Below, piece after piece: positions 1 through 7,867 of a stretch of DNA of 64,000 nt. The stretch's first letter is position 1. Every line of letters begins with the position of its first letter. The translations under genes and the position numbers were made by a program. This stretch comes from Cryobacterium melibiosiphilum (lineage in GTDB: Bacteria > Actinomycetota > Actinomycetes > Actinomycetales > Microbacteriaceae). The stretch lies in assembly GCF_003602235.1 (NCBI RefSeq), contig NZ_QZVS01000097.1, positions 248,001-312,000 on the forward strand, read 5' to 3'. The notes below the pieces were generated by a model that was not told where the DNA came from, made no database searches, and saw only the letters and a list, made by a program, of their open reading frames with translations.

Positions 1-1416
1 CCCGTTCAGCCGCAGGGGGCTGTAGGCGGAGTTGACGTGCGGCATCCACTTCAGCCAGGACCAGTCTGCGGTGGAATCGCCGCCGGCGAACGCGGTGACC
101 ACGAGGTCGGCGGGTGAGTGCAGCCCGGCCAGCTGGGTGAGCACGCTGCGGGCCGCGTCGAGGGCGACCGGGGAGGTGCCGGCGATGCCGAGGGCGCCCG
201 AGCGGGCCAGGTTTTCGATCACGGGAACGTCGCTCACCGGCGTGAAGCGGTCGACGATGCCGTTCACCTGGTGCCATTCGGCGACGCTGCCGCTGTTCTT
301 GCTCGGCAGGGTGACGGTGTTGCGGCTGGGCAGGGTTCCGAGGCCCAGCCGCACCTCGAGAAAGCTGGCGTGTTCGGGTTTGCGCGTCCAGAGCAGCGCG
401 GAATGCTCGCTCATCGCGGCGCTGACCTGCGTCGCCGAGGGCGATTCGTTGACGCGGGCGGTGACCTCGAGCGTGCGTTCGGTCACGAGGGTCTCTTCGA
501 GGTCGGTGATCGCCGCATCGAAGCGTGCGGTGTCGTCGCGGGATTTGCGACGGTTCTGGATGCGGGAGTCGATCCAGGTGCCGAGCATGATGAGCGGTGA
601 CAGGGCGATGAAGATGAGCATGTAGGCCTGCCCGGTCACGAAGAACAGCACCGCGCCGAGAATGATCGGGCTGATCACCGCGAGCACGGGAAACCGGGCC
701 TTGTCGGGAGGGGTGGGCAGCTCCGGCGCGGTGAACGTGCGCCCCGCGTAGACCGGGTCGACGCGCGGCGACCGCGAGAAGTCGGTGGCCTCGGCCTCGG
801 CCGCCCGGCCCCCGCCGCCACCCGGGGCGGCCAGCGGCACGATGACGAGCACGGTCTCGCCCAGGCGGATGCGCGCGGTCGCCGACACGAGGGACCGATG
901 GAACAACACCCCGTCGACGGTGACGCCGTTGGCGGAGTTGAGGTCGGTGACGCTGATCGTCTCGCCGACGGTGATCACCGCATGGCGGCGTGAGACCTGC
1001 GGGTCGGTCAGCTGCACCTGGAAGTCGGGTTCGCTGCCGACGTAGTTGACCCCGCTCGCCAACGTGAACTCGCTGCCGGCGTCTGGCCCCTCGAGTACCC
1101 GCACGATTGCGGCGGCATCCCCGAAGAAGTCGTCGCCGGTGCGGCGTTCGCCCGCGCCGACGACCTCGACGGTGCAGCCGGAACGCAGGTTGGACTCGTG
1201 CACCGCCGCCGACGGGTTGAGCAGCCGGGCCTGGCTGCGCCCGGGATATTCCACCCGCAGGGTGAGTTCCGCGGAGGATTCCGTATCGGTCCCGCGTGGC
1301 CCCGACCCGCCGCCGAGGTGGCGGGCCACATCGTTGACGGTGGCCGTGACATCCGCTGTCACCAGCACGTCTGCCACGGTTCCGGTGGCGTTTCGCAACG
1401 CTAGCCGTAGTTTCAT
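1..1416 (-). CDS. FHA domain FtsK/SpoIIIE-like (EssC/EccC-type) protein, 3' part outside window
   Basis: Reading minus from the ATG at 1416, 472 codons stay open to the window edge, so only the N-terminal part is seen. Residues 1-90 look like a ubiquitin-like/YukD-type domain. Residues about 105-180 form an FHA domain, with the phosphothreonine-binding signature VSRRHAVI followed by DLNSANGVTVDG. Two membrane helices follow at about 240-280, then the start of a soluble region. This order matches EssC/EccC ATPases of type VII secretion, whose FtsK-like ATPase domains would lie beyond the window. The assignment is inference from domain order because no Walker motif is visible. No WXG100 gene is in the window. 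A pentanucleotide repeat sits just upstream of the start. Confidence 0.75.
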   Translation of the reverse strand, partial: MKLRLALRNATGTVADVLVTADVTATVNDVARHLGGGSGPRGTDTESSAELTLRVEYPGRSQARLLNPSAAVHESNLRSGCTVEVVGAGERRTGDDFFGDAAAIVRVLEGPDAGSEFTLASGVNYVGSEPDFQVQLTDPQVSRRHAVITVGETISVTDLNSANGVTVDGVLFHRSLVSATARIRLGETVLVIVPLAAPGGGGGRAAEAEATDFSRSPRVDPVYAGRTFTAPELPTPPDKARFPVLAVISPIILGAVLFFVTGQAYMLIFIALSPLIMLGTWIDSRIQNRRKSRDDTARFDAAITDLEETLVTERTLEVTARVNESPSATQVSAAMSEHSALLWTRKPEHASFLEVRLGLGTLPSRNTVTLPSKNSGSVAEWHQVNGIVDRFTPVSDVPVIENLARSGALGIAGTSPVALDAARSVLTQLAGLHSPADLVVTAFAGGDSTADWSWLKWMPHVNSAYSPLRLNG

Positions 1417-1471
1417 TTCCTGGTGCCCCCGACGTCAGCGCTTTTACAACTAGACCCTACGCTAGCGAATC

Positions 1472-1511
1472 GGGTCGGGTCAGGTCGGGTCGGGTCGGGT
1501 CAGGTCGAGTC
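1472..1511. repeat. GGGTC pentanucleotide tandem repeat
   Basis: Eight consecutive 5-bp units of the form (G/A)(G/A)GTC, mostly GGGTC, run from 1472 to 1511. They overlap the stop codon of the REC-EAL gene and lie about 55 bp upstream of the EssC-like start. No hairpin or open frame is evident. Such an array can vary in copy number by slippage. Confidence 0.8.
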
Positions 1512-2736
1512 AGACAGCGGACGCCGCGAGGCCCACCCGACGTTCGTTCCACATCGCGATCCAGCCGACCAGGTCTTCGGCCGGCATCGGCCGGGCGATG
1601 AAGTAACCCTGCGCGATGTCGCAGTGGGTGCGCTGCACGAGGTCCCAGTCGTCGCGGTCTTCCACGCCCTCGGCCACGACCTCCATGCCCAGCTGCTTGC
1701 CGAGGTCGAGGCTCGCGTGGTACATGGCGAGCGCGGTGCGGTCCCGGGTGGCACCGTGCACGAAGCTGCGATCGATCTTCAACTCGTCAAAGGGGATGTC
1801 GCGCAGCTGGGTGAAGGAGGAGTGCCCGGTGCCGAAGTCGTCGATCGACAGGCGAAACCGTTTCAGGCGCAGCCGGGTGAGAATCTCGAGCGGCGCCCGC
1901 TGGTCGAGCATCAGCCGGCTCTCCGTCACCTCCAGGATCACGTCCTGGGGTGCGACGCCGGCCGAGGTGGCCGCGCTCGACACAAAATTGGCGAAGGTCA
2001 CCGACGAGAACGTCTCCATGGACAGGTTGACGGCGACCCGCAGGTGCAGACCCTGCTCGTGCCACAGATGTGCTTGCTGCATCGCGGCGGCCAGCACGAC
2101 CCCGGTGAGATCGAGAATCAGCTCATTCTCTTCGGCCAGGGTGATGAACTGGTCCGGAAAGACGATCCCGTCCACCGGATGCTGCCAGCGCACGAGCGTC
2201 TCCACACCCACCACGGCCCCGCTCTGCACGTCGACCTTGGGCTGGTAGTAATTCACGAGTTCACCGTTGTCGATGGCGGCACGCAGGTCGGCCGGTTCGT
2301 AGACGCGGTCGGCCGCGAGCGGGGCAACCGCGGGCATCCACTTGTCGATCATCGCGGACAGCTGGGCCAGCGACACCGGCTTGCCCAGGTGCCCGAGCAC
2401 CGAGATGCGGTGCGCCAGGACCAGCTGCACGGTGGTCTGCAGCACCCGCTCGTCTTCGCCGCTGACGAGGATGACGCTGCCCGTGTAGTGGTGATCGACG
2501 AGTTCGCGCACGAATTCGATGCCGTCCATGCCCGGCATGTTGAGGTCGAGCAGAATCAGGTCGGGCGGTTGCGGCGAGTCGACGAGCACGAGCGCATCGA
2601 TCCCCGATTCCCGTGCCGAGACGTTCGTGAAGCCCAGGCCGCCGAGCATGTGGGACAGCAGCTTGTGCATGAACGGCTCGTCGTCGAGCACCAGGATGCG
2701 AATCCCCGCCGTGGCCACTCTGTCCGCTGTACTCAA
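1510..2736 (-). CDS. Response regulator with EAL (cyclic-di-GMP phosphodiesterase) output
   Basis: A 408-residue protein if started at the TTG at 2736. That TTG overlaps the TGA of the upstream REC-Hpt gene (TTGA), so the pair looks translationally coupled; a GTG at 2718 is the alternative. The receiver domain (about 10-125) has the acidic pair in LVLDDEP, the phospho-Asp in LLDLNMPGMDG, and a late Lys. The EAL domain (about 155-395) carries ETLVRW in place of EALVRW, plus NLS, TES, IDDFGTG, ELKIDRSFV and VVAEGVE, so all catalytic acidic and Lys positions appear present. It probably hydrolyses cyclic-di-GMP in response to phosphotransfer from the neighbouring kinase. It is the last gene of a three-gene operon. 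Confidence 0.9.
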   Translation of the reverse strand: MSTADRVATAGIRILVLDDEPFMHKLLSHMLGGLGFTNVSARESGIDALVLVDSPQPPDLILLDLNMPGMDGIEFVRELVDHHYTGSVILVSGEDERVLQTTVQLVLAHRISVLGHLGKPVSLAQLSAMIDKWMPAVAPLAADRVYEPADLRAAIDNGELVNYYQPKVDVQSGAVVGVETLVRWQHPVDGIVFPDQFITLAEENELILDLTGVVLAAAMQQAHLWHEQGLHLRVAVNLSMETFSSVTFANFVSSAATSAGVAPQDVILEVTESRLMLDQRAPLEILTRLRLKRFRLSIDDFGTGHSSFTQLRDIPFDELKIDRSFVHGATRDRTALAMYHASLDLGKQLGMEVVAEGVEDRDDWDLVQRTHCDIAQGYFIARPMPAEDLVGWIAMWNERRVGLAASAV

Positions 2737-3554
2737 GCGGTCACCGCCGGGGGCACAGCGGTGCGCGCGTCCAGGTAGGCGAGCACCAGGTGAAGGTCCC
2801 GTTCGAAGACCGGGCACAACACGCCGAGGGTGTCGAGGCGCCCTGCCTTGGCTGCCGCCTCCAGCCGCTCACACAGGTCGCCCAGCGCTTGCGCGCCGAC
2901 CGAGCGCGCTGACGACTTCAGCTTGTGCGCCTGCGCCCCGACCGTCACGGCATCCGCGCTGCGGCAGGCCGCAAGCAGCGCGGTACCGATCAGCTGCGCA
3001 CTGGCGCGAAAATCGGTCAGGAAGTCGAGGATCACGACCGGGTCGCTGCCGACGAGGCTCTCGAGCATGCTCACATCCACCGGCGGTGGCCCCGGCCCGC
3101 GGGCGGGTGAGTCCACGGTCGTCTCCTCGCGCACGAAGAGGCTGGGCACGTGATGGGGTTCGGGCTGCTGACCGGCGGCCTCCACCCGGCGGTTGACCAG
3201 CAGCGTATCGATCGCCGCGTACAATTCCTGGTAGCGCAGCGGTTTCGTGATGTAGCCATCGCAGCCGGCGAGGCGCGACCGGTCCTGGTCGGCCTTCATC
3301 GCCATGGCGGTGAGCGCGATGACCGGAATCCCCGCGGTCGCCGGGTCTTGCTTCAGCAGCGCCGTAGCCGCCAGTCCGTCCATGCCGGGTAGCTGAATGT
3401 CCATCAGGATGAGCTCGGGCTTCTCCAAGTGGGCCAGGGTCAGCCCGGTTTCGGCGTCGGCGGCCGCCAGCACGGTGTGCCCGGCGCGGGTGAGCAGCAG
3501 CGTCGCCAGCTTCAGGTTGGTGGCGTTGTCTTCGATCACGAGTACCGCGGCCAT
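2733..3554 (-). CDS. Receiver-histidine phosphotransfer (REC-Hpt) protein
   Basis: A 273-residue protein. Residues about 3-120 are a receiver domain, with VLVIEDN, the phospho-acceptor Asp in ILMDIQLPGMDG, a Thr in ALTAM, and the Lys in YITKPL. Residues about 165-255 form an Hpt domain with the phospho-His in AHKLKSSARSVGA. It starts one base after the stop of the hybrid kinase and overlaps the next gene, so it is co-translated with both. The kinase has no Hpt domain, so this protein probably supplies the histidine relay between the kinase receivers and the EAL response regulator. Confidence 0.92.
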   Translation of the reverse strand: MAAVLVIEDNATNLKLATLLLTRAGHTVLAAADAETGLTLAHLEKPELILMDIQLPGMDGLAATALLKQDPATAGIPVIALTAMAMKADQDRSRLAGCDGYITKPLRYQELYAAIDTLLVNRRVEAAGQQPEPHHVPSLFVREETTVDSPARGPGPPPVDVSMLESLVGSDPVVILDFLTDFRASAQLIGTALLAACRSADAVTVGAQAHKLKSSARSVGAQALGDLCERLEAAAKAGRLDTLGVLCPVFERDLHLVLAYLDARTAVPPAVTA

Positions 3555-3555
3555 C

Positions 3556-6456
3556 TCAGCCCAGACTGATCGTCAGGAGGGCCCGCTTGACCTCGGCGAT
3601 GAAGCTGACGCGGTTGAAGTCGGCCTTGTCGATGACCTGCACGATCTGGCCGCGACTCTGGGTCAGTGTGGCGTGATCGGCCGCCGTCACCTCGCGTGCC
3701 GTGATGACGAGGATCGGTATCCGCGCCGTCTCGGGACTGCGCTGCATTGCGGCCACCACATCGAACCCGTTGACTCCGGGCATGTTGAGGTCGAGCAGGA
3801 TCAGGTCCGGGTGCACCCGTCCGGCCAGGGCGATGGCTTCGCTGCCGCCAAAGGCCCGCACGACGGCATAGTCCGGGCTCGGCATGAACGCGGCGAGAAT
3901 TTCGACGGCGTTGGGGTCGTCATCCACGACCAGCACGGTGTGCGTGCGGCCGACGGTCGGCCCCATTCCCAGGGAGGCCAGGGACTCCTTCAGGGCCAAC
4001 CGACCGATCGGCTTCTGCAGCACGGCCGATGCCCCGCGCGACAGGGCCATGTTGTTGTCGGCGACCCCGGAGACGACGACGACCGGAATGTGGGCCAGTC
4101 GCGCATCGTCGCGAATTCTCATCAGGAATTCCCACCCGTCCATCCCCGGCAAGCGGATGTCCAGGGTGATCAGCACCAGGGGTTGCTGCTGGGCGATCAC
4201 CAGGGCCGACTCAGCGCTGTCGGCGACGACGACGTCGTAGCCCTCGGCTTCGAGCAGGAGCCGCGCCAGATCGGCCGACGGGGCGTCGTCCTCAACAACC
4301 AGCACTGCTGCCCGCGCCCCAGCGGAGCCAGCCGGGGCGGACCGCGAAGCCGTCACGGCCCCGGTCGCCTCAGCGGATCGATGCACCGGCAGCCAGGCCA
4401 CGAAGCGTGCACCCTCGCCCTCGGAGCTGGCGACCGCCACGGAGCCGCCGTGCAGTTCGGCGAGCTGCTTCACCATCGCCAGTCCGAGCCCGGTGCCCTC
4501 AAACCGTCGCGCGAGCCCGCTGTCGATCTGGCTGAACGCCTGGAACAGTTTGGTCATGTTGTCGTGGGAGATACCGATGCCGTTGTCGTCAACACAGATT
4601 TCCAGGAATTCGTCGTAGTCGCTGTCGTTGAGCTGAAAATTGTGCACCGGCCAGCCACCGGCGAGGGTGCCCACCATGTTGCGCGGCACCCGGCGGGCAC
4701 GCAACACGACCCGGCCGCCGGGGTGGCTGAATTTCACGGCGTTGGAGAGCAGGTTGTAGACGATCTGCTTGGTCTTGCGCAGGTCGAGATGCGGCACCCC
4801 GAGGTTGTCGCCGATCTCGACATCGAGCTGGATGCCGTGTGCGGCGGCCTTGTCGCGCACGATCGACAGGCTGTTCAGCAGCAGGCTGTGCACGTCGACC
4901 TCTTCGAGTTCGACGGCCATCATGCCGGCCTCCACCTTCGACAGGTCGAGAATGTCGTTGATGAGCGACAGGAGGTGTTGCCCGCTCGTGAAGATGTCCC
5001 CGATGTACTCGTACTGGCTTTCGGTCATCTCCCCGAGGAGGCCGTCTTTGAGGGCCTCCGAGAACCCGATGATCGCGTTCAACGGGGTGCGCAACTCGTG
5101 GGACATCGTAGCGAGAAACTCGCTCTTCATGCGGCTCGCATGTTCGAGTTCGATGTTCGTTTCCTGAAGCGCCCGTTCGAAGCGCTTCACCTCCGTGACA
5201 TCGCGCGCGGCCGCGAACACGCCCTGCAGGTTGCGGTCCCGGTCGTGGAACGTCGCCGCGTTGTACGACACCACGGTTTCCACGCCGTTCTGGGCCCGCA
5301 CCGTGAGTTCGTAGTTGCTGACCTTGTTCTCGGTCAGCACCCGTTTGATCGCCGCGTCGGCTCGCACCGGGTCGGTGAAGAAGTTGCGGCAGGGAGCTCC
5401 GATCAGTTCGTCGCGAGTGCGCCCGGTCAGGGCGATCATCTGCTGGTTCACGTCGGAGATGATGCCCTGGGGGTCGGTCGTCATGAGGGCATCGATGTTC
5501 GACTCGATCAACGACCGGGTGTAAAACTGCTGGTCGCGCAGCCGCTGGTCGAGCAGCGCCTGGGTGGCCTCCACCTGTTTGCGCGCGGTATTGTCGGTGC
5601 CGATGAGCAGGTAGCCGATGATGTTCTCCTGCGCGTCCCGCAGTGCCGTGACCGACACGATGGCCGGAAACCGGCTGCCATCCTTACGCACGTAGGTCAG
5701 CTCGTAGATGTCCTCGATGCCGCGGGAGGCCTTGAAGACGAGCGCTTCGAATCCGGGTGTGATCGGGGTGTCGAGCTCGAGGCTCAGTTCGGAGGCCCGC
5801 ATGATGAGCTCCTGCGGGTCGGAGATGTCAGCCGGGGTGATGCGGTTGACGACGTCGATGGCCCCGTAGCCCAGCATCCGCTCGGCGCCCACGTTGAAGA
5901 TCTGAATGACGCCGTGCGCGTCGGTCGCGATACTGCTGAAGTTGGCGCTGTTGAAGATCGCGCTCTGCAGGGCGCCCGCCTTCAGCAGTTCCTCCTCAGC
6001 GAGTTTGCGGGCCGAGTTGTCGGTGCCGATCACGAGGTAGCCGATGATGGTGCCGTCGGCGTCGCGCAGTGCCGTCACCGACACGATCGCGGGAAACCGG
6101 CTGCCGTCTTTGCGCACCTTGGTCAGCTCATACATGTCCTCGAGGCCGCGAGAGGCCTTGAACACGAGCGATTCAAAGCCGGGGGCGATCGGCTCGCCGA
6201 ACTCGGCGCTCAGTTGGGCGGCGCGCTCGATGACTTCGTGGGCATCGCAGAGGTCGTCGTGGGTGAGGATGTTGACGACCTCGTCGGCCGTGTAGCCCAG
6301 CATCCGCTCGGCGCCCACATTGAAGATCTGGATGACGCCGGCGGCGTCGGTGGCGATACTCGAAAAATTGGCACTGTTGAAAATGGCTTCCTGCAGGGCA
6401 CCCGTCTTCAGAAGCGCGCTGTGCCGGGCCGCTTCAACCGGGTCTTCAGCGAGCAT
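3556..6456 (-). CDS. Hybrid sensor histidine kinase, three PAS, two receiver domains
   Basis: A 966-residue cytoplasmic-looking kinase with no membrane segment or signal peptide. PAS1 (about 15-140) and PAS2 (about 160-285) are near duplicates, both containing IFNSANFSSIATDA and IFNVGAERMLGY. PAS3 lies at about 305-430. HisKA (about 450-515) has the phospho-His in ATMSHELRTPLNAIIGF. The ATPase domain has N box LSNAVKF, G1 DDNGIGI and G2 GTGLGLAM. Two tandem receivers follow (about 700-815 and 835-955) with LVVEDD/LDIRLPGMDG and LVVDDD/LLDLNMPGVNG. An in-frame TAG lies directly before the ATG at 6456, so the start cannot be further upstream. No clear Shine-Dalgarno sequence precedes it. It heads the kinase, REC-Hpt, REC-EAL operon. 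Signal unknown. Confidence 0.93.
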   Translation of the reverse strand: MLAEDPVEAARHSALLKTGALQEAIFNSANFSSIATDAAGVIQIFNVGAERMLGYTADEVVNILTHDDLCDAHEVIERAAQLSAEFGEPIAPGFESLVFKASRGLEDMYELTKVRKDGSRFPAIVSVTALRDADGTIIGYLVIGTDNSARKLAEEELLKAGALQSAIFNSANFSSIATDAHGVIQIFNVGAERMLGYGAIDVVNRITPADISDPQELIMRASELSLELDTPITPGFEALVFKASRGIEDIYELTYVRKDGSRFPAIVSVTALRDAQENIIGYLLIGTDNTARKQVEATQALLDQRLRDQQFYTRSLIESNIDALMTTDPQGIISDVNQQMIALTGRTRDELIGAPCRNFFTDPVRADAAIKRVLTENKVSNYELTVRAQNGVETVVSYNAATFHDRDRNLQGVFAAARDVTEVKRFERALQETNIELEHASRMKSEFLATMSHELRTPLNAIIGFSEALKDGLLGEMTESQYEYIGDIFTSGQHLLSLINDILDLSKVEAGMMAVELEEVDVHSLLLNSLSIVRDKAAAHGIQLDVEIGDNLGVPHLDLRKTKQIVYNLLSNAVKFSHPGGRVVLRARRVPRNMVGTLAGGWPVHNFQLNDSDYDEFLEICVDDNGIGISHDNMTKLFQAFSQIDSGLARRFEGTGLGLAMVKQLAELHGGSVAVASSEGEGARFVAWLPVHRSAEATGAVTASRSAPAGSAGARAAVLVVEDDAPSADLARLLLEAEGYDVVVADSAESALVIAQQQPLVLITLDIRLPGMDGWEFLMRIRDDARLAHIPVVVVSGVADNNMALSRGASAVLQKPIGRLALKESLASLGMGPTVGRTHTVLVVDDDPNAVEILAAFMPSPDYAVVRAFGGSEAIALAGRVHPDLILLDLNMPGVNGFDVVAAMQRSPETARIPILVITAREVTAADHATLTQSRGQIVQVIDKADFNRVSFIAEVKRALLTISLG

Positions 6457-6568
6457 CGACTACAGCGAACATCAGGGGCCTTCCGCGACGCGACCTAGGG
6501 AGCGAGGGTCCGCCCCACACCGGAGCCGATCAGGGCAACGGATGCCGCTCCTTTTTTATACCACGGAT

Positions 6569-6585
6569 GCCCCCCATTCGGGGGC
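6569..6585. other. Short GC hairpin between kinase and regulator genes
   Basis: GCCCCC and GGGGGC arms flank a five-base loop. It lies downstream of the winged-helix regulator gene and upstream of the kinase. The adjacent T-rich stretch (6552-6557) is on the wrong side for a plus-strand intrinsic terminator and reads as A on the minus strand, so terminator function is only possible. Confidence 0.35.
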
Positions 6586-6625
6586 TCCTGGCCGGAACAC
6601 AATCCGCCGCCACACGCCGCATCGT

Positions 6626-6952
6626 TCAGTCCGCTGAGCCGGCGAGCTCGCGGAGCGCGGCCAGATGACCGTCGATCGCCGCTTTTCCGTGCGGGGTGAG
6701 GGCGACGGTGGTGGTGCGGCGGGCATCCGCTCGGTCAGGGGACGCCTGCTTCGACGTCTGCACGTAGCCAAGATCGGCCAGGTTGCGAATCGTCTTGGAC
6801 AACGTCACTTCGCTCAATTGCAGCGACGCGGCAACGGTACTGAATTGTGCCGCACCGGTCGCCCGCAGCAGCGCGCAGAGTCGCAGCCGGGTGGGCGCGT
6901 GAATGGCTTCGTCGAATCGTGCGTCAGTGGGCACGACGGAGTTCCCGCGCAT
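6626..6952 (-). CDS. Winged-helix (MarR-like) transcriptional regulator
   Basis: A 108-residue single-domain protein. A helix-turn-helix around residues 35-65 (STVAASLQLSEVTLSKTIR) is followed by a wing rich in Asp/Arg (SPDRADARRTTTVALT). It resembles the small MarR/HTH_27 regulators that sit with membrane proteins in actinobacteria. The ATG at 6952 overlaps the upstream membrane-protein gene by 29 bases; a GTG at 6934 would shorten the overlap to 11 bases. The two genes are probably one operon, so the regulator may control its own membrane partner. Target and ligand are not evident. Confidence 0.82.
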   Translation of the reverse strand: MRGNSVVPTDARFDEAIHAPTRLRLCALLRATGAAQFSTVAASLQLSEVTLSKTIRNLADLGYVQTSKQASPDRADARRTTTVALTPHGKAAIDGHLAALRELAGSAD

Positions 6953-7397
6953 TAGCCAGGTCGTACCCGACCGAACCGATGAGGGCCACGACGAAGCCGA
7001 CGGATGCCGTCACACCCAGCCAAAAGCGCTGGTCGTGGACCTCGAAAACGATCGCGAGAATGAAGCCCGCGATCACGGCCGCGCTGATGGCGATGAGGAT
7101 CGTCAGGCTCAGCGGTCCCGTCGGCCCGGGAAACGTCATCAGCCGCAGGCGCCGGCGCACGACGCGGTCCACGCCGAGAAGCCCCAGCGACGCAAACGCC
7201 GACACCATCGCCATGCCGAAGGCGATTCCCGCAGCCGGAGAGGCGATCACCGCCGTGATCAGCAGGGCCTGTGCCGGCGCACTCCACCAGGTCTGCGACG
7301 TCATCCATTTTCCCAGTCGCTGGCGATCCGTCGCAACGGCGGCGAGTGCGGCACGCGCTGATGCTGCGGCGTCCGCCCTCACATTTTCACTTTCCAT
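6924..7397 (-). CDS. Four-helix membrane protein of unknown function
   Basis: A 157-residue protein with a short charged N-terminus and about four hydrophobic segments (around 43-62, 65-80, 97-118 and 125-145). I do not recognise the family. It overlaps the downstream MarR-like gene, a layout seen for regulator/membrane-protein pairs of unknown role. No cofactor or catalytic motif is visible. Confidence 0.75.
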   Translation of the reverse strand: MESENVRADAAASARAALAAVATDRQRLGKWMTSQTWWSAPAQALLITAVIASPAAGIAFGMAMVSAFASLGLLGVDRVVRRRLRLMTFPGPTGPLSLTILIAISAAVIAGFILAIVFEVHDQRFWLGVTASVGFVVALIGSVGYDLANARELRRAH

Positions 7398-7482
7398 GTA
7401 AGCAAGTCAATCACTTGCCACCCCGTCATGCAACCAGCAGACGGCATTCCACGGGCGGCACAGGTCCACGTCAGGGAAACCC

Positions 7483-7786
7483 CTATTCGGGGTTGTCGGA
7501 TTGCTGTTCTCGACCATGTGAGGCCACGGCGAGTTGTTCGGCGAGCCAGAGGTTCACTGCACCCCGAAGGGTAAAAGCGTGCCCACCCGTGACCACCGCA
7601 CGGTCTTAGAAAACCGGGTCAGGTGAATCAGGTTGTCGGTGTCGTCTCGATCGTGATTTCCCACTGGCTTGCGTCCCATGGATCAGCTGGAACTCCCAGC
7701 GGGGCGCACTGGGCGTCGGACAACACCAGCCGCACGAACCTCGTCACATAACTCGCCGACTGGTCACACGACCACCGCGATACCAT
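7483..7786 (-). other. Gene-poor 470-bp gap with two short coding-like frames, possible gene remnant
   Basis: Nothing of normal gene length lies between 7398 and 7867. Two minus-strand frames look protein-like. One is 52 codons (7628-7786, ATG start, ending EITIETTPTT). The other is 37 codons (7483-7596, GTG start, containing LRGAVNLWLAEQLAVA). They are separated by an in-frame stop and could be debris of one older gene. I do not recognise either. The gap also holds the inverted repeat AACCCC-TATTC-GGGGTT at 7478-7494. Confidence 0.25.
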
Positions 7787-7867
7787 TGGACGTTCCGAGC
7801 CAACTCCGACGCCCCACCCTCACCACGAAATGAGCTAGCGCGCAAATCGAGTTTTCTGGCAGACGCG

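Noticed and set aside
3397..6498. A 1033-codon plus-strand frame opposite the hybrid kinase
   Set aside because: It is the GC-rich shadow of the kinase; the composition is His/Arg/Gly-rich without any domain, while the minus frame has complete kinase motifs.
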